The notes under the pieces: generated by a model | What the model was told of the DNA's origin: nothing | The model's database searches: none | What the model saw: only the letters and a program-made list of their open reading frames with translations | Translations under genes and position numbers: made by a program | Shown here: positions 36,601 through 44,566 of the stretch, piece by piece | How the letters are laid out: each line of letters starts with the position of its first letter | Numbering within the stretch: the first letter of the stretch is position 1 | From: Bacteroidota bacterium | GTDB taxonomy: Bacteria > Bacteroidota > Bacteroidia > Palsa-965 | Assembly: GCA_016194975.1 (NCBI GenBank) | Contig: JACQAM010000023.1 | Coordinates: 301,707 to 365,706 of the forward strand | DNA: 64,000 nt | Direction of reading: 5' to 3'

Positions 36601-36740
36601 TCGCTGTCCTGGAAAATACAATGAACAGAATTCTGGGAAAGTCCGTCGGAAATTCCAAGATTTTTGAAACGGTATTGGGCAAGGAGGTTGCCCGACAAAA
36701 AAAGGAAGAGGAAAAGAAACGCTTTACCGGAATTCTTCAA
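33672..36740 (-). CDS. Two-component propeller sensor histidine kinase, NarL type (HisKA_3)
   Basis: A 1022-residue membrane sensor with a signal peptide (ending LLAQ), about 14 propeller blades (residues 25-650; WLGTQDGL, WIGTRNGM, WVGTSEGG and similar), a Y_Y_Y domain (about 690-760), one membrane helix (about 775-795), a coiled coil, HisKA_3 dimerisation domain with RDLHDNVGSHL (His832) and an HATPase domain with VIQEAVNNAVKHSEA and IQDNGKGFD. It has TTG as its start (36738-36740): an in-frame TGA lies at 36756-36758 and no ATG follows before the signal peptide. A TAATTTTG box at 36757-36764 is a possible -7 element. It pairs with the response regulator just downstream. Confidence 0.95.
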   Translation of the reverse strand: MKNSGKAFLFLFLFLSGNLLAQYRFKNLGISDGLSQNSVHCIFQDSEGFIWLGTQDGLNRYDAYSFTTYRHSKNDTASLSDNFVTCIEEDNFHCLWIGTRNGMNRYNEKTEKFEEIFPQAMDRTYFHNSVTKIWKNSNGEICFEARGNIFIATITSAGYHIVSTKTFASKTLAGEGNRIYFIDSTGLYVTERENSSGKYFTDAKKIFSDTVFDHISPNTTLYCDSKGRLWFSTGNFVNVIDPKKNVMNRIRLLNENGIYFCEDNDGNTWIGGENGISVISPDMKLSGSVSKNGNQAGSISSTNILGIYKDHNGLMWVGTSEGGVNVCDPTHRVFLSAGTDLLSEKGVSDNGTWAVFQDGDTLLVGTSSGLDIFQLKNNSFSGGNSFGDNIVSRNVISKDESGNEIKNVIAITEDDAGNYWFGTRNNGLFVLHDGKITSHFTKQNSGLCSNTVFHLLKASDGSIWISTMAGLSHYDVHTNLFTDFRVEDKKGLPGNYVISCFEDSKKRIFIATTNGLCIFDPAVSPLYSYASEYNDKNSLSYNIVTSVSEDSHHRIWVSTLGGGIDLFDEQHKSFRSWDKENGLANNVVYGMEEDAAGKLWMFTNSGISQFDPDAEKFTNYYTSDGIIANEFAQNGFFKNASGEILLASPEGVMVFDPKNISAVKKLPEVALTSYAVNYEKRIPGEIDSINGISLDWKQRTVSFEFAALDFLASDRIGYSYKLEGFDKDWVIADPGQRVASYTSLPYGDYVFEVRVCNNDKIWSAVKLRVPVHVIAPLWNKKWFIALEAILILFLIVLVVRYYSQRKLRKRLAEIEVQRKIQNERERISRDLHDNVGSHLTYIIQSLDNISFRRSKDGKEIPALKIDELGDFTRGTMRQLRQTIWAINKETITLYELQEKISEHVSLYSNANEKLAIRVNLEGDGNFILPPAKAITIFRVIQEAVNNAVKHSEATEITVTLGQSGKNIRVTIQDNGKGFDTASTFEGHYGLVNMKTRVNESGGAYNVNSEKGKGTTILFVVPV

Positions 36741-36828
36741 TTGGAAAATATTTATTCAAAATTATTCTTTTCCGCTTACTCTTCTCTACCGCATCCGCCT
36801 GATTTTATAAATACTATAGCTTTACATC

Positions 36829-37311
36829 ATGGGACTTGCACAATTCCGCGAAGAAGCCGAAAAAGCGAAACAGGCAAATGAAAAACTTTTCGCGAAATTA
36901 AAACGCACACAACCGGATGATCTTGATGAAGTAGTGCATGAACTGCATGATGAAGCATTCGAGCACACCGATTGCATGAAATGTGCGAATTGTTGTAAAA
37001 CGATCTCACCGATATTTTACCAGAAGGATATTGAACGTGTTGCCAAAGCGCTTGAAATTTCTCCCGGAAATTTCATTGAAAAATATCTATACATGGATGA
37101 AGACGGCGACTTTGTATTGCAGAAAACGCCCTGCCCTTTTCTCGACTCAGAAAATTATTGCATCGTTTACAATGATCGCCCTACCGCATGCCGCGGGTAC
37201 CCGCACACGAACAGAAAACGCGTACATCAGGTACTTGACATCACGATGCTGAATACAATGGTGTGCCCGGCGGTGTTGGAAATCGCCAATAAGCTGAGAG
37301 AAATTTATTGA
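36829..37311 (+). CDS. YkgJ-family cysteine-cluster protein
   Basis: A 160-residue cytoplasmic protein. Cysteines at 49, 52, 55, 56 (DCMKCANCC), 102, 111, 121 (TACRGYP) and 146 form the YkgJ-type pattern thought to hold a zinc or iron-sulfur cluster. The N-terminal 40 residues are charged and helical. The family's role is not well defined; some members are linked to methylation or oxidative chemistry. It is divergent from the propeller kinase gene with 88 bases between the starts. Confidence 0.9.
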   Translation: MGLAQFREEAEKAKQANEKLFAKLKRTQPDDLDEVVHELHDEAFEHTDCMKCANCCKTISPIFYQKDIERVAKALEISPGNFIEKYLYMDEDGDFVLQKTPCPFLDSENYCIVYNDRPTACRGYPHTNRKRVHQVLDITMLNTMVCPAVLEIANKLREIY

Positions 37312-37372
37312 GGGAAGATTACAGATTTGACGGATGTACTGATCACACTCAACTGCCGCTGACAACTTACCG

Positions 37373-38248
37373 CTATTTATTTTTACTGCCATTCTGATCC
37401 GTTCCTGTTACAAAATAAGTCCCGCCTCTTAATGCCGTCACCAATTTTCCCCTTGTAAATTCCAATCCGTCTTTCGATTCTTTGAGATCATAAAGTTCCA
37501 GGTCAAAGAGAAGACGAGGAGTTGTATTGAGAACGAATGCATAAGTCACAGCAGTATTGTCATTATAAAAAGTGATCTCGTCGGGTTGCGATTGCGGATG
37601 ATCATCTTTTACTTTTATGGAATATCTATTATAGCTCCTGAAATTTGAAATTGTTCCATCGATATTAAAATGAATATACTTATTACCCGATTTCCAAATG
37701 ACGTCTGCCAAGATCGAATTAGCAAAATAATCGAGCGCCGTAGGATGAATATTTTCCGATTCCGGAAATTGCCGGAAAACGCGCCGGTAAGAGTACATCT
37801 TATTTCCGATCACAAGTTGCAGTGTTGTATCGCCGCCTTTTACCTGGTATTTCAATTCTTCCATTGGTAATTTTACAGCCGCATCCGGCCGGGGGATCAT
37901 TTTTATTTTTCCATTTTCATTTTTAAAAACAAGATCGAATCGCTCGCTCGCTGAATAAGTATAACGGTGATATGCATTTTCCAAAGTATCATGATCCAGC
38001 CGCGATATGTCAAATGCCAGTTGCTGGACCGGCAATCCGTAACGCGCCGCAAACATTGGCGAATGATAACGGTAAAAAGTATCCTCGTATTCTACATTCA
38101 CCCATCCGCCCTCTATGATCTTCAGTAAATATTGTTTTGCAGAATCCGGAACCACTTGAAGGTTATTATCCGGCAACTGCGAATTATTCTCATGGCAGGC
38201 AACTGCAAAAAATAACAGCGGAATTATTTGTTTAATAAAACTTTTCAT
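37373..38248 (-). CDS. Putative lipoprotein of unknown function
   Basis: A 291-residue protein with a lipoprotein signal ending FFAVAC (Cys18), then a short tether and a soluble domain. The body has many aromatic and charged residues (YEDTFYRYHSPMFAARYG, DYFANSILADVIWKSGNKY) and a late beta-rich part ending KLVTALRGGTYFVTG. I do not recognise the family. It is flanked by convergent YkgJ and by a repeat-rich interval on the other side. Surface or periplasmic location is likely. Confidence 0.78.
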   Translation of the reverse strand: MKSFIKQIIPLLFFAVACHENNSQLPDNNLQVVPDSAKQYLLKIIEGGWVNVEYEDTFYRYHSPMFAARYGLPVQQLAFDISRLDHDTLENAYHRYTYSASERFDLVFKNENGKIKMIPRPDAAVKLPMEELKYQVKGGDTTLQLVIGNKMYSYRRVFRQFPESENIHPTALDYFANSILADVIWKSGNKYIHFNIDGTISNFRSYNRYSIKVKDDHPQSQPDEITFYNDNTAVTYAFVLNTTPRLLFDLELYDLKESKDGLEFTRGKLVTALRGGTYFVTGTDQNGSKNK

Positions 38249-38308
38249 TGGCCAACACTAAGATACGAATGTCTTAACCGTGGAGAGGCGGGCTGGTTTG
38301 TAATTCGT

Positions 38309-38390
38309 ATATCCGCACTTTCCGCATTCCGTTCCCCCATTCGTAATCAGCATATCCGCACTTTCCGCATTCCGTTCCCCCATTCGTAAT
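38309..38390. repeat. Tandem repeat, two identical 39-bp units
   Basis: ATATCCGCACTTTCCGCATT (first half) and CCGTTCCCCCATTCGTAAT (second half) occur identically at 38309-38347 and 38352-38390, a 43-base period. The words ATTCGTAAT, GCACTT and TTCCCNCATTCG also build the repeats at 44391-44553, so this is a dispersed family. A TATCTTCG sequence just after the array may be a -7 box for the next gene. Confidence 0.7.
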
Positions 38391-38434
38391 TTGTATCTTC
38401 GCATAATGCGCCACAGCATTTTAATTTCCCTTCC

Positions 38435-41218
38435 ATGAAAAAAATTCTACTCCTCGCCTGCTCTGCCTTACTCGCAGTTCCGCTCATTTTCATTTTCAAA
38501 AAATCTCCATCCGTTCCTGTCATTGGCGGCGACCCGATGGAAGAAGATGCGAAAGGAAGATTGGATTATGAATTCCGACGCCTTGTAGGTCCCGATGGAA
38601 AAATTCCGGATCACATGCGTGAAAAAGAACTCGCATTTTCTGCTACACTTCCGAGTGACGCAAGCGTGCGCGCAAATGCAACCGGGCGCATGGCCGCGCA
38701 GGCAACATGGAACGCACGCGGTCCCTGGAATGTGGGCGGACGCACACGCGCATTTGCCATTGACAAACTGAATGAAAATCATTTCATCGCCGGAACAACT
38801 TCAGGAGGGATCTGGGTGAGTAACGATGCAGGAAATTCCTGGACGATGGTTACACCTCCTGGAAGTTATCACGGCATCACTTGCATTTCACAGGACACAC
38901 GCGCAGGACACGAGAGCACGTGGTACGTTGGCTCCGGCGAACCTTACGGACAATCTGCAAGCGGAGGAAGCGCATATTTTCTTGGAAACGGAATGTTGAA
39001 GAGTACGGACAATGGTGCAACATGGTCTCCGCTTTCTGCAACAGTTTCCAATACGCCGCAATCATTCGATACATTCTGGGATATGAATTGGAATCTTGCA
39101 ATTGATCCGGTAGATACGGTGAACAATGTTGTTTACACAGCATGTCTCGGTGCGGTTTACAAAAGTGTGAATGGAGGAACAACGTGGACTGCAGTGCGCG
39201 GAGGAAATCTCGCTTCGTATTCTTATTTCACTGATGTTGCAGTCACTTCTGATTCCGGAATTGTTTATGCAACGTTGAGTTCAGACGGGCCCAACAAAGG
39301 AATCTGGAGAAGCACGAACCAGGGAGCAACGTGGGCAAAAATTTCCACTTCACTTTTCGGTGATTCATTATGCAATCGTGTGGTGATCGGAATAAATCCT
39401 TCGGATCAACATGAAATTTATTTTCTCGGAAACACAACGGGAATAGGAATGCCGGACACGAATTTTCTCGGCGACATTGAGTATGATGTTTTGTGGAGAT
39501 ACACTTATCTCGGTGGCGACGGATCGGGTGCAAACGGAATGTGGGAAGATCTCTCCATGAATCTTCCTTCGGCAGAACACTACGGTGTATTTGGAGATTT
39601 CAATGCGCAGGGATCTTATGATCTTGTAGTGCGTGTGAAGCCCGATGATCCGAATACAGTTTTCATTGGAGGAACAAATATTTTCCGTAATACAAATCGT
39701 TTCAATGATACCAGTTCCACTTCTTACGTTGGAGGATATCAGCCCTACACCTCACTTCCATTTGTAATGGGTTATCCCAATCATCATCCCGATGAACATA
39801 CTTTTACTTTTCTTCCATCGAATCCGAATATCATGTTCAGCTCGAACGACGGGGGAATTTTCAGAACGAATGACTGCACACAGAATTCAGTTTCGTGGAA
39901 TTCACTTAATAATGGTTATATCACTTCCATGTTTTACACCTGCACTACCGATCATTCTACCACAAATGATATTGTGATTGGCGGTGCGCAGGATAACGGA
40001 AGCTGGTACACGAATAATACAACACTTACTTCTCCGTGGGTGCAGCCGCGCGGAGGCGACGGATCTTATTGTGCGATCGAGAATGGCGGAGGAAATTATT
40101 ATTTCTCCATTCAGAATGGAAAAATGAATAAGTGCACACTCGACGGAAGTGGAAATATAACAGCAGCGCGCCGCATTGATCCCATTGGAGGAACAGGATA
40201 TGAATTCATCAATCCTTTCGTGCTCGATCCGAACAACCAGAACATGATGTTTCTCGCAGGAGGAAAATATTTATGGCGCAACGATGATCTTTCTGCAATT
40301 GCATTGACGAATCAATGGGATTCCATCAGCACGAACTGGGTGCAATGGGCCGATTCTGTTCCAACTGCAAATTCTTTCATCACTGCCGTTCATTGCTGCA
40401 ACACACCGGCGCATCGCGTTTATTACGGAACAGATAAAAAGAAAATTTATCGCGTCGATAATGCGAACACGGGAACGCCGACTCCTGTTGACATTACTGC
40501 AACGGCAATGCCCGGTTTCGGATATGTGAGTTGTATTACCACTGATCCTAACGATGGAAATAAAATTGTGATGTGCTATTCCAATTACCAGGTGTACAGT
40601 ATCTGGAATTCGAATGATGGAGGAACAACGTGGACGAAGTGCGCAGGAAATCTCGAACAGAATTCTACAGGTGGTGGCAATGGACCTTCGGTGCGATGGA
40701 TCTCAGTTCTTCCTGTTGTTGACGGAACAATTTATCTTGCGAGCACGAGCACGGGATTGTATGCGACGGACACACTCAACGGATTGAATACAGTTTGGGT
40801 GCGGCAGGGTGATCTCACCATAGGAACTGTAGTTTGTGATATGACCGATGTGCGCCAGACCGACGGATTAGTTGTTCTTGCTACGCATGCGAATGGAATT
40901 TATTCCGCCCATCTCACCAGTGTGAATGATATTGTAACTGTGCATGAATATCCGCAGTTATCTTCTTTCAACATGAATATTTATCCGAATCCTTCGAATG
41001 ATGAAGTGAATATTTCTTTTTCGCTCGACAAATCCTGCGATGTGGAAATTAATCTGCTGGATGAACTTGGAAGAATAGTGCGCGATGTGAATGAAGGCCG
41101 GAAGCAGGAAGGAGAATATTCAGAAAAACTCAGTGTAGCAGATCTTGCGCCGGGAGTTTATTATGTGCGAATGCGAATGGAAAATTCGGTGACAACGAAA
41201 CAATTGGTTGTTGAATAA
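38435..41218 (+). CDS. T9SS-exported BNR/sortilin-type propeller protein
   Basis: A 927-residue secreted protein with an N-terminal hydrophobic segment (MKKILLLACSALLAVPLIFI), a charged linker and two seven-bladed-type propellers carrying Asp-box loops (SNDAGNSWTM, STDNGATWSPL, SVNGGTTWTAV, STNQGATWAKI, SNDGGTTWTKC). The pattern is that of VPS10/sortilin and glycosyl hydrolase family 74-like propellers; no catalytic acids can be assigned. The end has MNIYPNPSNDEVNISFSL to DLAPGVYYVRMRMENS, a T9SS sorting domain. It is probably surface-exposed. Large antisense frames in this region are shadows. Confidence 0.88.
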   Translation: MKKILLLACSALLAVPLIFIFKKSPSVPVIGGDPMEEDAKGRLDYEFRRLVGPDGKIPDHMREKELAFSATLPSDASVRANATGRMAAQATWNARGPWNVGGRTRAFAIDKLNENHFIAGTTSGGIWVSNDAGNSWTMVTPPGSYHGITCISQDTRAGHESTWYVGSGEPYGQSASGGSAYFLGNGMLKSTDNGATWSPLSATVSNTPQSFDTFWDMNWNLAIDPVDTVNNVVYTACLGAVYKSVNGGTTWTAVRGGNLASYSYFTDVAVTSDSGIVYATLSSDGPNKGIWRSTNQGATWAKISTSLFGDSLCNRVVIGINPSDQHEIYFLGNTTGIGMPDTNFLGDIEYDVLWRYTYLGGDGSGANGMWEDLSMNLPSAEHYGVFGDFNAQGSYDLVVRVKPDDPNTVFIGGTNIFRNTNRFNDTSSTSYVGGYQPYTSLPFVMGYPNHHPDEHTFTFLPSNPNIMFSSNDGGIFRTNDCTQNSVSWNSLNNGYITSMFYTCTTDHSTTNDIVIGGAQDNGSWYTNNTTLTSPWVQPRGGDGSYCAIENGGGNYYFSIQNGKMNKCTLDGSGNITAARRIDPIGGTGYEFINPFVLDPNNQNMMFLAGGKYLWRNDDLSAIALTNQWDSISTNWVQWADSVPTANSFITAVHCCNTPAHRVYYGTDKKKIYRVDNANTGTPTPVDITATAMPGFGYVSCITTDPNDGNKIVMCYSNYQVYSIWNSNDGGTTWTKCAGNLEQNSTGGGNGPSVRWISVLPVVDGTIYLASTSTGLYATDTLNGLNTVWVRQGDLTIGTVVCDMTDVRQTDGLVVLATHANGIYSAHLTSVNDIVTVHEYPQLSSFNMNIYPNPSNDEVNISFSLDKSCDVEINLLDELGRIVRDVNEGRKQEGEYSEKLSVADLAPGVYYVRMRMENSVTTKQLVVE

Positions 41219-41241
41219 CATTCAATATTCAATATTGATTG

Positions 41242-41249
41242 TAATTTTG
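41242..41249 (+). promoter_or_regulatory. -7 box (TAATTTTG) of the DUF2179 gene
   Basis: TAATTTTG fits TAnnTTTG and lies about 62 bases upstream of the ATG at 41311. A short AT-rich interval separates it from the preceding stop. No matching -33 box is clear. Confidence 0.4.
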
Positions 41250-41310
41250 CAGTGCATAAGAGAATAAATTCCAATCCGGAATCTTGAATCTTGAATTTTC
41301 AATTCTTCAA

Positions 41311-41892
41311 ATGACAGGCAACGAACTTCTCAACTGGATCATTCTCCCTATTCTTATTTTCTGTTCTCGTTTGAGCGATGTAACACTCGCCACGCTGAGA
41401 AATATTTTCATTCACAAAGGGTTCAGGAATATTGTTCCGCTCATTGGTTTTGTGGAAGTGCTCATCTGGCTCGTTGCAATGAAACAGGTGATGAACAAAG
41501 CGGATAATGTTTTGTGTTACCTCGCGTGGGCGGGCGGATTCGCAACGGGTACCTACGTGGGCATGCGCATAGAGGAACGGCTCGCTCTCGGAATGCAGGT
41601 CATCCGCATCATCACGAATCATGAAAGTGAAACACTGATCACCGGTTTGCGCAATGCGAATCATGGAATTACTGTGGTGGATGCGCAGGGATCTACAGGT
41701 TCTGTGAAAATGATATTCTCCATCGTCCAGCGGAAAAATGTAAAAGAAGTGATCCTGCTTATTCAAACGCTCCAGCCAAACGCCTTTTATTCCATTGAGG
41801 ATGTCCGCAATGCGCACCACGGAGTTTTCCGAAGTGGTGAGAAAAAAATGTCGGTGGTGAGAAAATTATTTCCGGATAGAAAAGGAAAGTAG
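41311..41892 (+). CDS. DUF2179/UPF0316 membrane protein
   Basis: A 193-residue protein with three N-terminal transmembrane helices (about 10-95) and a C-terminal DUF2179 domain. SRLSDVTLATLRNIFI and CYLAWAGGFATGTYVGMRIEE [read as two adjoining parts] are typical of the UPF0316 family, and the domain resembles the PII-like ligand-binding fold in YitT proteins. I chose the ATG at 41311 because the open frame's first codon is a TTG in a repetitive tract. The function is unknown; binding of a small nucleotide is a guess from fold. Confidence 0.9.
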   Translation: MTGNELLNWIILPILIFCSRLSDVTLATLRNIFIHKGFRNIVPLIGFVEVLIWLVAMKQVMNKADNVLCYLAWAGGFATGTYVGMRIEERLALGMQVIRIITNHESETLITGLRNANHGITVVDAQGSTGSVKMIFSIVQRKNVKEVILLIQTLQPNAFYSIEDVRNAHHGVFRSGEKKMSVVRKLFPDRKGK

Positions 41893-41910
41893 GGAGTATA
41901 AAATACAAAA

Positions 41911-41928
41911 TCCCGAACGCGTTCGGGA
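41911..41928. repeat. Palindrome TCCCGAACGCGTTCGGGA
   Basis: A perfect 18-base palindrome. The same TCCCGAAC-NN-GTTCGGGA motif recurs at 44426-44443 and 44497-44514, so it is a repeated element; it lies 19 bases past the stop of the DUF2179 gene and could slow transcription. Confidence 0.65.
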
Positions 41929-42032
41929 AAACTTTCGTATTTCGTACTCCTGCCCATTATCGTCTTTACGGCTGATCTTCATCATCCCGAACTGAATTTT
42001 GTTTTTCCAAATTTGTATATAAAATAATTGCT

Positions 42033-42467
42033 ATGAATCATCTGAAGAATCACATCGGCGTTTGGCTTGATCATCATCAGGCAGTTTTTGTTTACCCGGT
42101 AAGCAAACACAATTATCACATAGAAAAAATGGAATCGGAGCATGATCTTCATCCGCGCGAAGACGGGCAATATTCCGACAAAGCAACTTTTGGGAAATAC
42201 CGTACCTCCAACAATGAATACCACAAACACAATCTTGCAAACGATCAGCTGAATAATTTTTATCATTCACTCGCGAAACTTCTGGTGAAATATGATGAAA
42301 TACTTCTTCACGGGCCAACCACTGCAAAAGATGAATTGTTTAATTTCCTGATGGACAAAAGAGAATTCAACGGAAAAAGAATTGAGATCGAATCAACAGA
42401 AAAAATGAATGATCATAAAATGATAGAATACGTGAAATCTTTTTTTGAAATGAGAACTTTGAAATGA
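42033..42467 (+). CDS. Small protein, possible bacterial release-factor-domain (baeRF) relative
   Basis: A 144-residue soluble protein beginning MNHLKNHIGVWLDHHQAVF. The pattern GVWLDHHQA, then a His/Glu-rich loop (residues 25-65) and YDEILLHGPTTAKDELFNF resembles the baeRF/Pelota eRF1-domain-3 fold, in which GP-x-x-A-K-x-E-L is a conserved turn. Those proteins act at the ribosome or in its rescue. The match is partial and I give it as inference; it may equally be an uncharacterised family. It is convergent with the DUF6973-like gene, with a 36-bp inverted repeat between them. Confidence 0.65.
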   Translation: MNHLKNHIGVWLDHHQAVFVYPVSKHNYHIEKMESEHDLHPREDGQYSDKATFGKYRTSNNEYHKHNLANDQLNNFYHSLAKLLVKYDEILLHGPTTAKDELFNFLMDKREFNGKRIEIESTEKMNDHKMIEYVKSFFEMRTLK

Positions 42468-42472
42468 GAGAG

Positions 42473-42576
42473 GATTACGGATTTTTACGGAATACAGATT
42501 ACGGATGTAAACTGATTTTAGAGATAAGAATGTATCCGGAACATCCGTAATCTGTATTCCGTAAAAATCCGTAATC
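42473..42576. repeat. Perfect 36-bp inverted repeat between convergent genes
   Basis: The left arm 42473-42508 (GATTACGGATTTTTACGG and AATACAGATTACGGATGT) is the exact reverse complement of 42541-42576. The loop is 32 bases. Each arm itself contains the word ATTACGGAT twice. It sits 6 bases after one stop and 5 before the other, so it can form a very stable hairpin in transcripts from either side. There is no T-run. Confidence 0.85.
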
Positions 42577-42580
42577 TTCC

Positions 42581-43240
42581 CTACCCGCGTTTCACCGCAG
42601 CATTACTCTTCACTTCGCATTTGGGGATATACCATTTCCCATCGCTGTTTTTCAGATCGATTTTTTCTCCGTCGCAGTCGTAATAATTTCCTGACTCATC
42701 TTTTTTGAGAATAATGAGTTCACCGTTTTCATCGGCGTTAATAATTTCGGAGATGAGATTTTTTTTCTCGGCTGAATTTTTAAAAGTTTGCCCTATCATA
42801 ATTCCGCTCTCATTATTTTTCAGATCCATATCGCACATCAGTGAATCGGCAAGTGAACCGTCTTCCGGTTTTCCCTGCCAGGTCGAGTCATTCCGTTGGG
42901 CTTTTTTCCAGTCGAGATAATTTCCTTTCTCATGCGCGCGCCCCAGCTTGCACGCCTTGCGCGGAGAAATTTCCTGCACCAATGAAGCCATCCAGTACGC
43001 GTGACGGAATGCATCAAGTTGCCCGCCGTTGCCATCAGAAAAAACTCCCGCACGCTCCAGCGAATCCGTTGCAGCGCGTGCATGCGTGGAAATGTGATAT
43101 GCTTTTTTTGCAATGAACGGATGCGTGAACGCCCATAATTTTTCGGGACGGGAAATAGTTTTGAATCGCTGTGCATGAACAGCAGAAATCCCAAAGAAAA
43201 AAAACCAGGCGCAGAACCCGGTTTTTCTTAACGATATCAT
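42581..43240 (-). CDS. Secreted DUF6973-like protein
   Basis: A 219-residue protein. The ATG at 43238-43240 opens a signal peptide ending VHAQ; the frame also has a TTG five codons upstream. The mature domain holds DGNGGQLDAFRHAYWMAS and KLGRAHEKGNYL, the His/Glu-bearing motifs of DUF6973, a family resembling phospholipase- or hydrolase-like helical folds but with no proven activity. The C-terminal 60 residues (ENGELIILKKDESGNYYD, WYIPKCEV) form a short acidic repeat-like tail. The upstream MITE-like repeat separates it from the next lipoprotein gene. Confidence 0.8.
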   Translation of the reverse strand: MISLRKTGFCAWFFFFGISAVHAQRFKTISRPEKLWAFTHPFIAKKAYHISTHARAATDSLERAGVFSDGNGGQLDAFRHAYWMASLVQEISPRKACKLGRAHEKGNYLDWKKAQRNDSTWQGKPEDGSLADSLMCDMDLKNNESGIMIGQTFKNSAEKKNLISEIINADENGELIILKKDESGNYYDCDGEKIDLKNSDGKWYIPKCEVKSNAAVKRG

Positions 43241-43276
43241 AGCATTATTTCTCAAGGTGATCTTTCACAAAAATAA

Positions 43277-43381
43277 GGGCATCTCTAAAAACACAGAAAT
43301 GCAAGGCGGGGTTTACTATTCGTAAATGAGGATTTTGAGGACGCAGCACAACGCAGCAATTCGAAGTTATTAGAGATGCCC
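43277..43381. mobile_element. MITE-like element with 12-bp terminal inverted repeats
   Basis: GGGCATCTCTAA (43277-43288) and TTAGAGATGCCC (43370-43381) are perfect inverted repeats, 105 bases end to end. ATAA on both outer sides (43273-43276 and 43382-43385) could be the target duplication. It has no coding capacity; a transposase elsewhere would be needed. Confidence 0.6.
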
Positions 43382-43390
43382 ATAAATAAA

Positions 43391-43999
43391 TCACTTCATG
43401 TCGGGATTGTTAATTGAATCCATCATACTCTGAATCATTCCAGCCATATCCTGGTCACCATAGTCCATTCGCCCTACGATCCTCCATCCTGTTTTTGCTT
43501 TCGCCGTTTTATCGATCGCGAGATGGTATTCTTTGCCCTTGCAATCGATAACCATTTTCATCGCCATGGATTCAAATCCACCCTGGTCTTTCCTGTCGTA
43601 TTCGCCTTTTTTGAATTTCGCCTGGCTCCAGTCTATTCCGTCTTTGGTTCCTGCATCGCGAACTTCATCGAATGTCTTTTTTGAATTCTCAGTGATATCT
43701 TTCATCATCTCATCAGCATGACTGACCATGTCTTTATCACTTTGATCCTTTGAAGAATTCATCAGGGCTATCATTTCCTCTTTGTTTATTACCAGGCGCG
43801 AAAACGCGGTGAAATCATTTTTGCTCAACGCTGTCACGATCTCCGTTGCAAATGCATCAGGGTCGGTAAAATTGGAAAGTTTTCCAATGGAATCTGCTTT
43901 GGTTGTTGAATCGGCTTTGGCTTTATCGGCAGCAGAACCGCACGAAAAAGCGAAGAAGATGGAGGTTGCAAAAACGGAGCAGAGAAGTACTTTTTTCAT
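43391..43999 (-). CDS. Putative lipoprotein with DUF4878-like domain
   Basis: A 202-residue protein; the ATG at 43997-43999 gives a lipoprotein signal ending FFAFSC (Cys20), and the frame extends 17 codons further up without merit. A Lys/Asp/Ser/Thr-rich tether (21-42) precedes a NTF2-like domain (FATEIVTALSKNDFTAFSRL to TGWRIVGRMDYGDQD) of the type often annotated as DUF4878. A small ligand-binding or structural role is likely; no catalytic residues can be named. A Met-rich end (MAGMIQSMMDSI) is unusual. Confidence 0.8.
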   Translation of the reverse strand: MKKVLLCSVFATSIFFAFSCGSAADKAKADSTTKADSIGKLSNFTDPDAFATEIVTALSKNDFTAFSRLVINKEEMIALMNSSKDQSDKDMVSHADEMMKDITENSKKTFDEVRDAGTKDGIDWSQAKFKKGEYDRKDQGGFESMAMKMVIDCKGKEYHLAIDKTAKAKTGWRIVGRMDYGDQDMAGMIQSMMDSINNPDMK

Positions 44000-44168
44000 A
44001 AGGATTTTTTTAGTTAAATAGGATTCAAATGTAAAAAAAACAAATAACACCGCGAATGTCCGTCCATTTATATATTGAAAACGACCGCTTGCAATTCATT
44101 GCGAAGAAACCTATGGTTATGGAATGAATTGGCACGTTGTATGGGTTATGAGAATTAGAACTTAGAAC

Positions 44169-44378
44169 ATGAAAACCCGCGAAATAATAGAGTCGTTCGA
44201 CCGCATCAGCAGATGTATCCGCTCCAGCAGATCATTGCCGCAACTTGCAACTGCGGAGCGCATCGTCGATCTTTTCCGCAAGCAACATTCCAACCCGGAG
44301 CTGAGCGAAAAACTGTATTATATTTTTATTGAAAAAGCAAATGAGCTTCATTATTTCGAGTGGAAGGATTGTGCGTGA
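44169..44378 (+). CDS. Conserved-looking 69-residue protein of unknown function
   Basis: A small soluble helical protein (MKTREIIESFDRISRCIRSS to YFEWKDCA). It is basic in the first half and acidic in the second. There is no signal peptide, membrane segment or known motif. It stands alone between a lipoprotein and a repeat array. An in-frame ATG and good length distribution support translation, but I cannot assign a role. Confidence 0.5.
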   Translation: MKTREIIESFDRISRCIRSSRSLPQLATAERIVDLFRKQHSNPELSEKLYYIFIEKANELHYFEWKDCA

Positions 44379-44390
44379 AGAAAAAATGTC

Positions 44391-44553
44391 ATTCGTAATT
44401 CGCATACCCGCACTTCGCATTTTCGTCCCGAACCTGTTCGGGATTCGCATTCCGTTCCCACATTCGTAATTCGCAAATCCACACTTCGCATTTTCGTCCC
44501 GAACCCGTTCGGGATTCGCACTTCGTTCCCGCATTCGTAATTCACATATCCGG
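44391..44553. repeat. 71-bp tandem repeat, two copies plus a fragment
   Basis: Units start with ATTCGTAATTCGCA at 44391, 44462 and, truncated, 44533; the period is exactly 71. Each full unit contains CACTTCGCATTTTCGTCC and a TCCCGAAC-NN-GTTCGGGA palindrome (44426-44443, 44497-44514). The start words are shared with the repeats at 38309-38390. Confidence 0.8.
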
Positions 44554-44566
44554 AATTTAATTTCCT

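Noticed and set aside
44391..44553. 71-bp repeats as a CRISPR array
   Set aside because: The period is filled by conserved sequence, not unique spacers.
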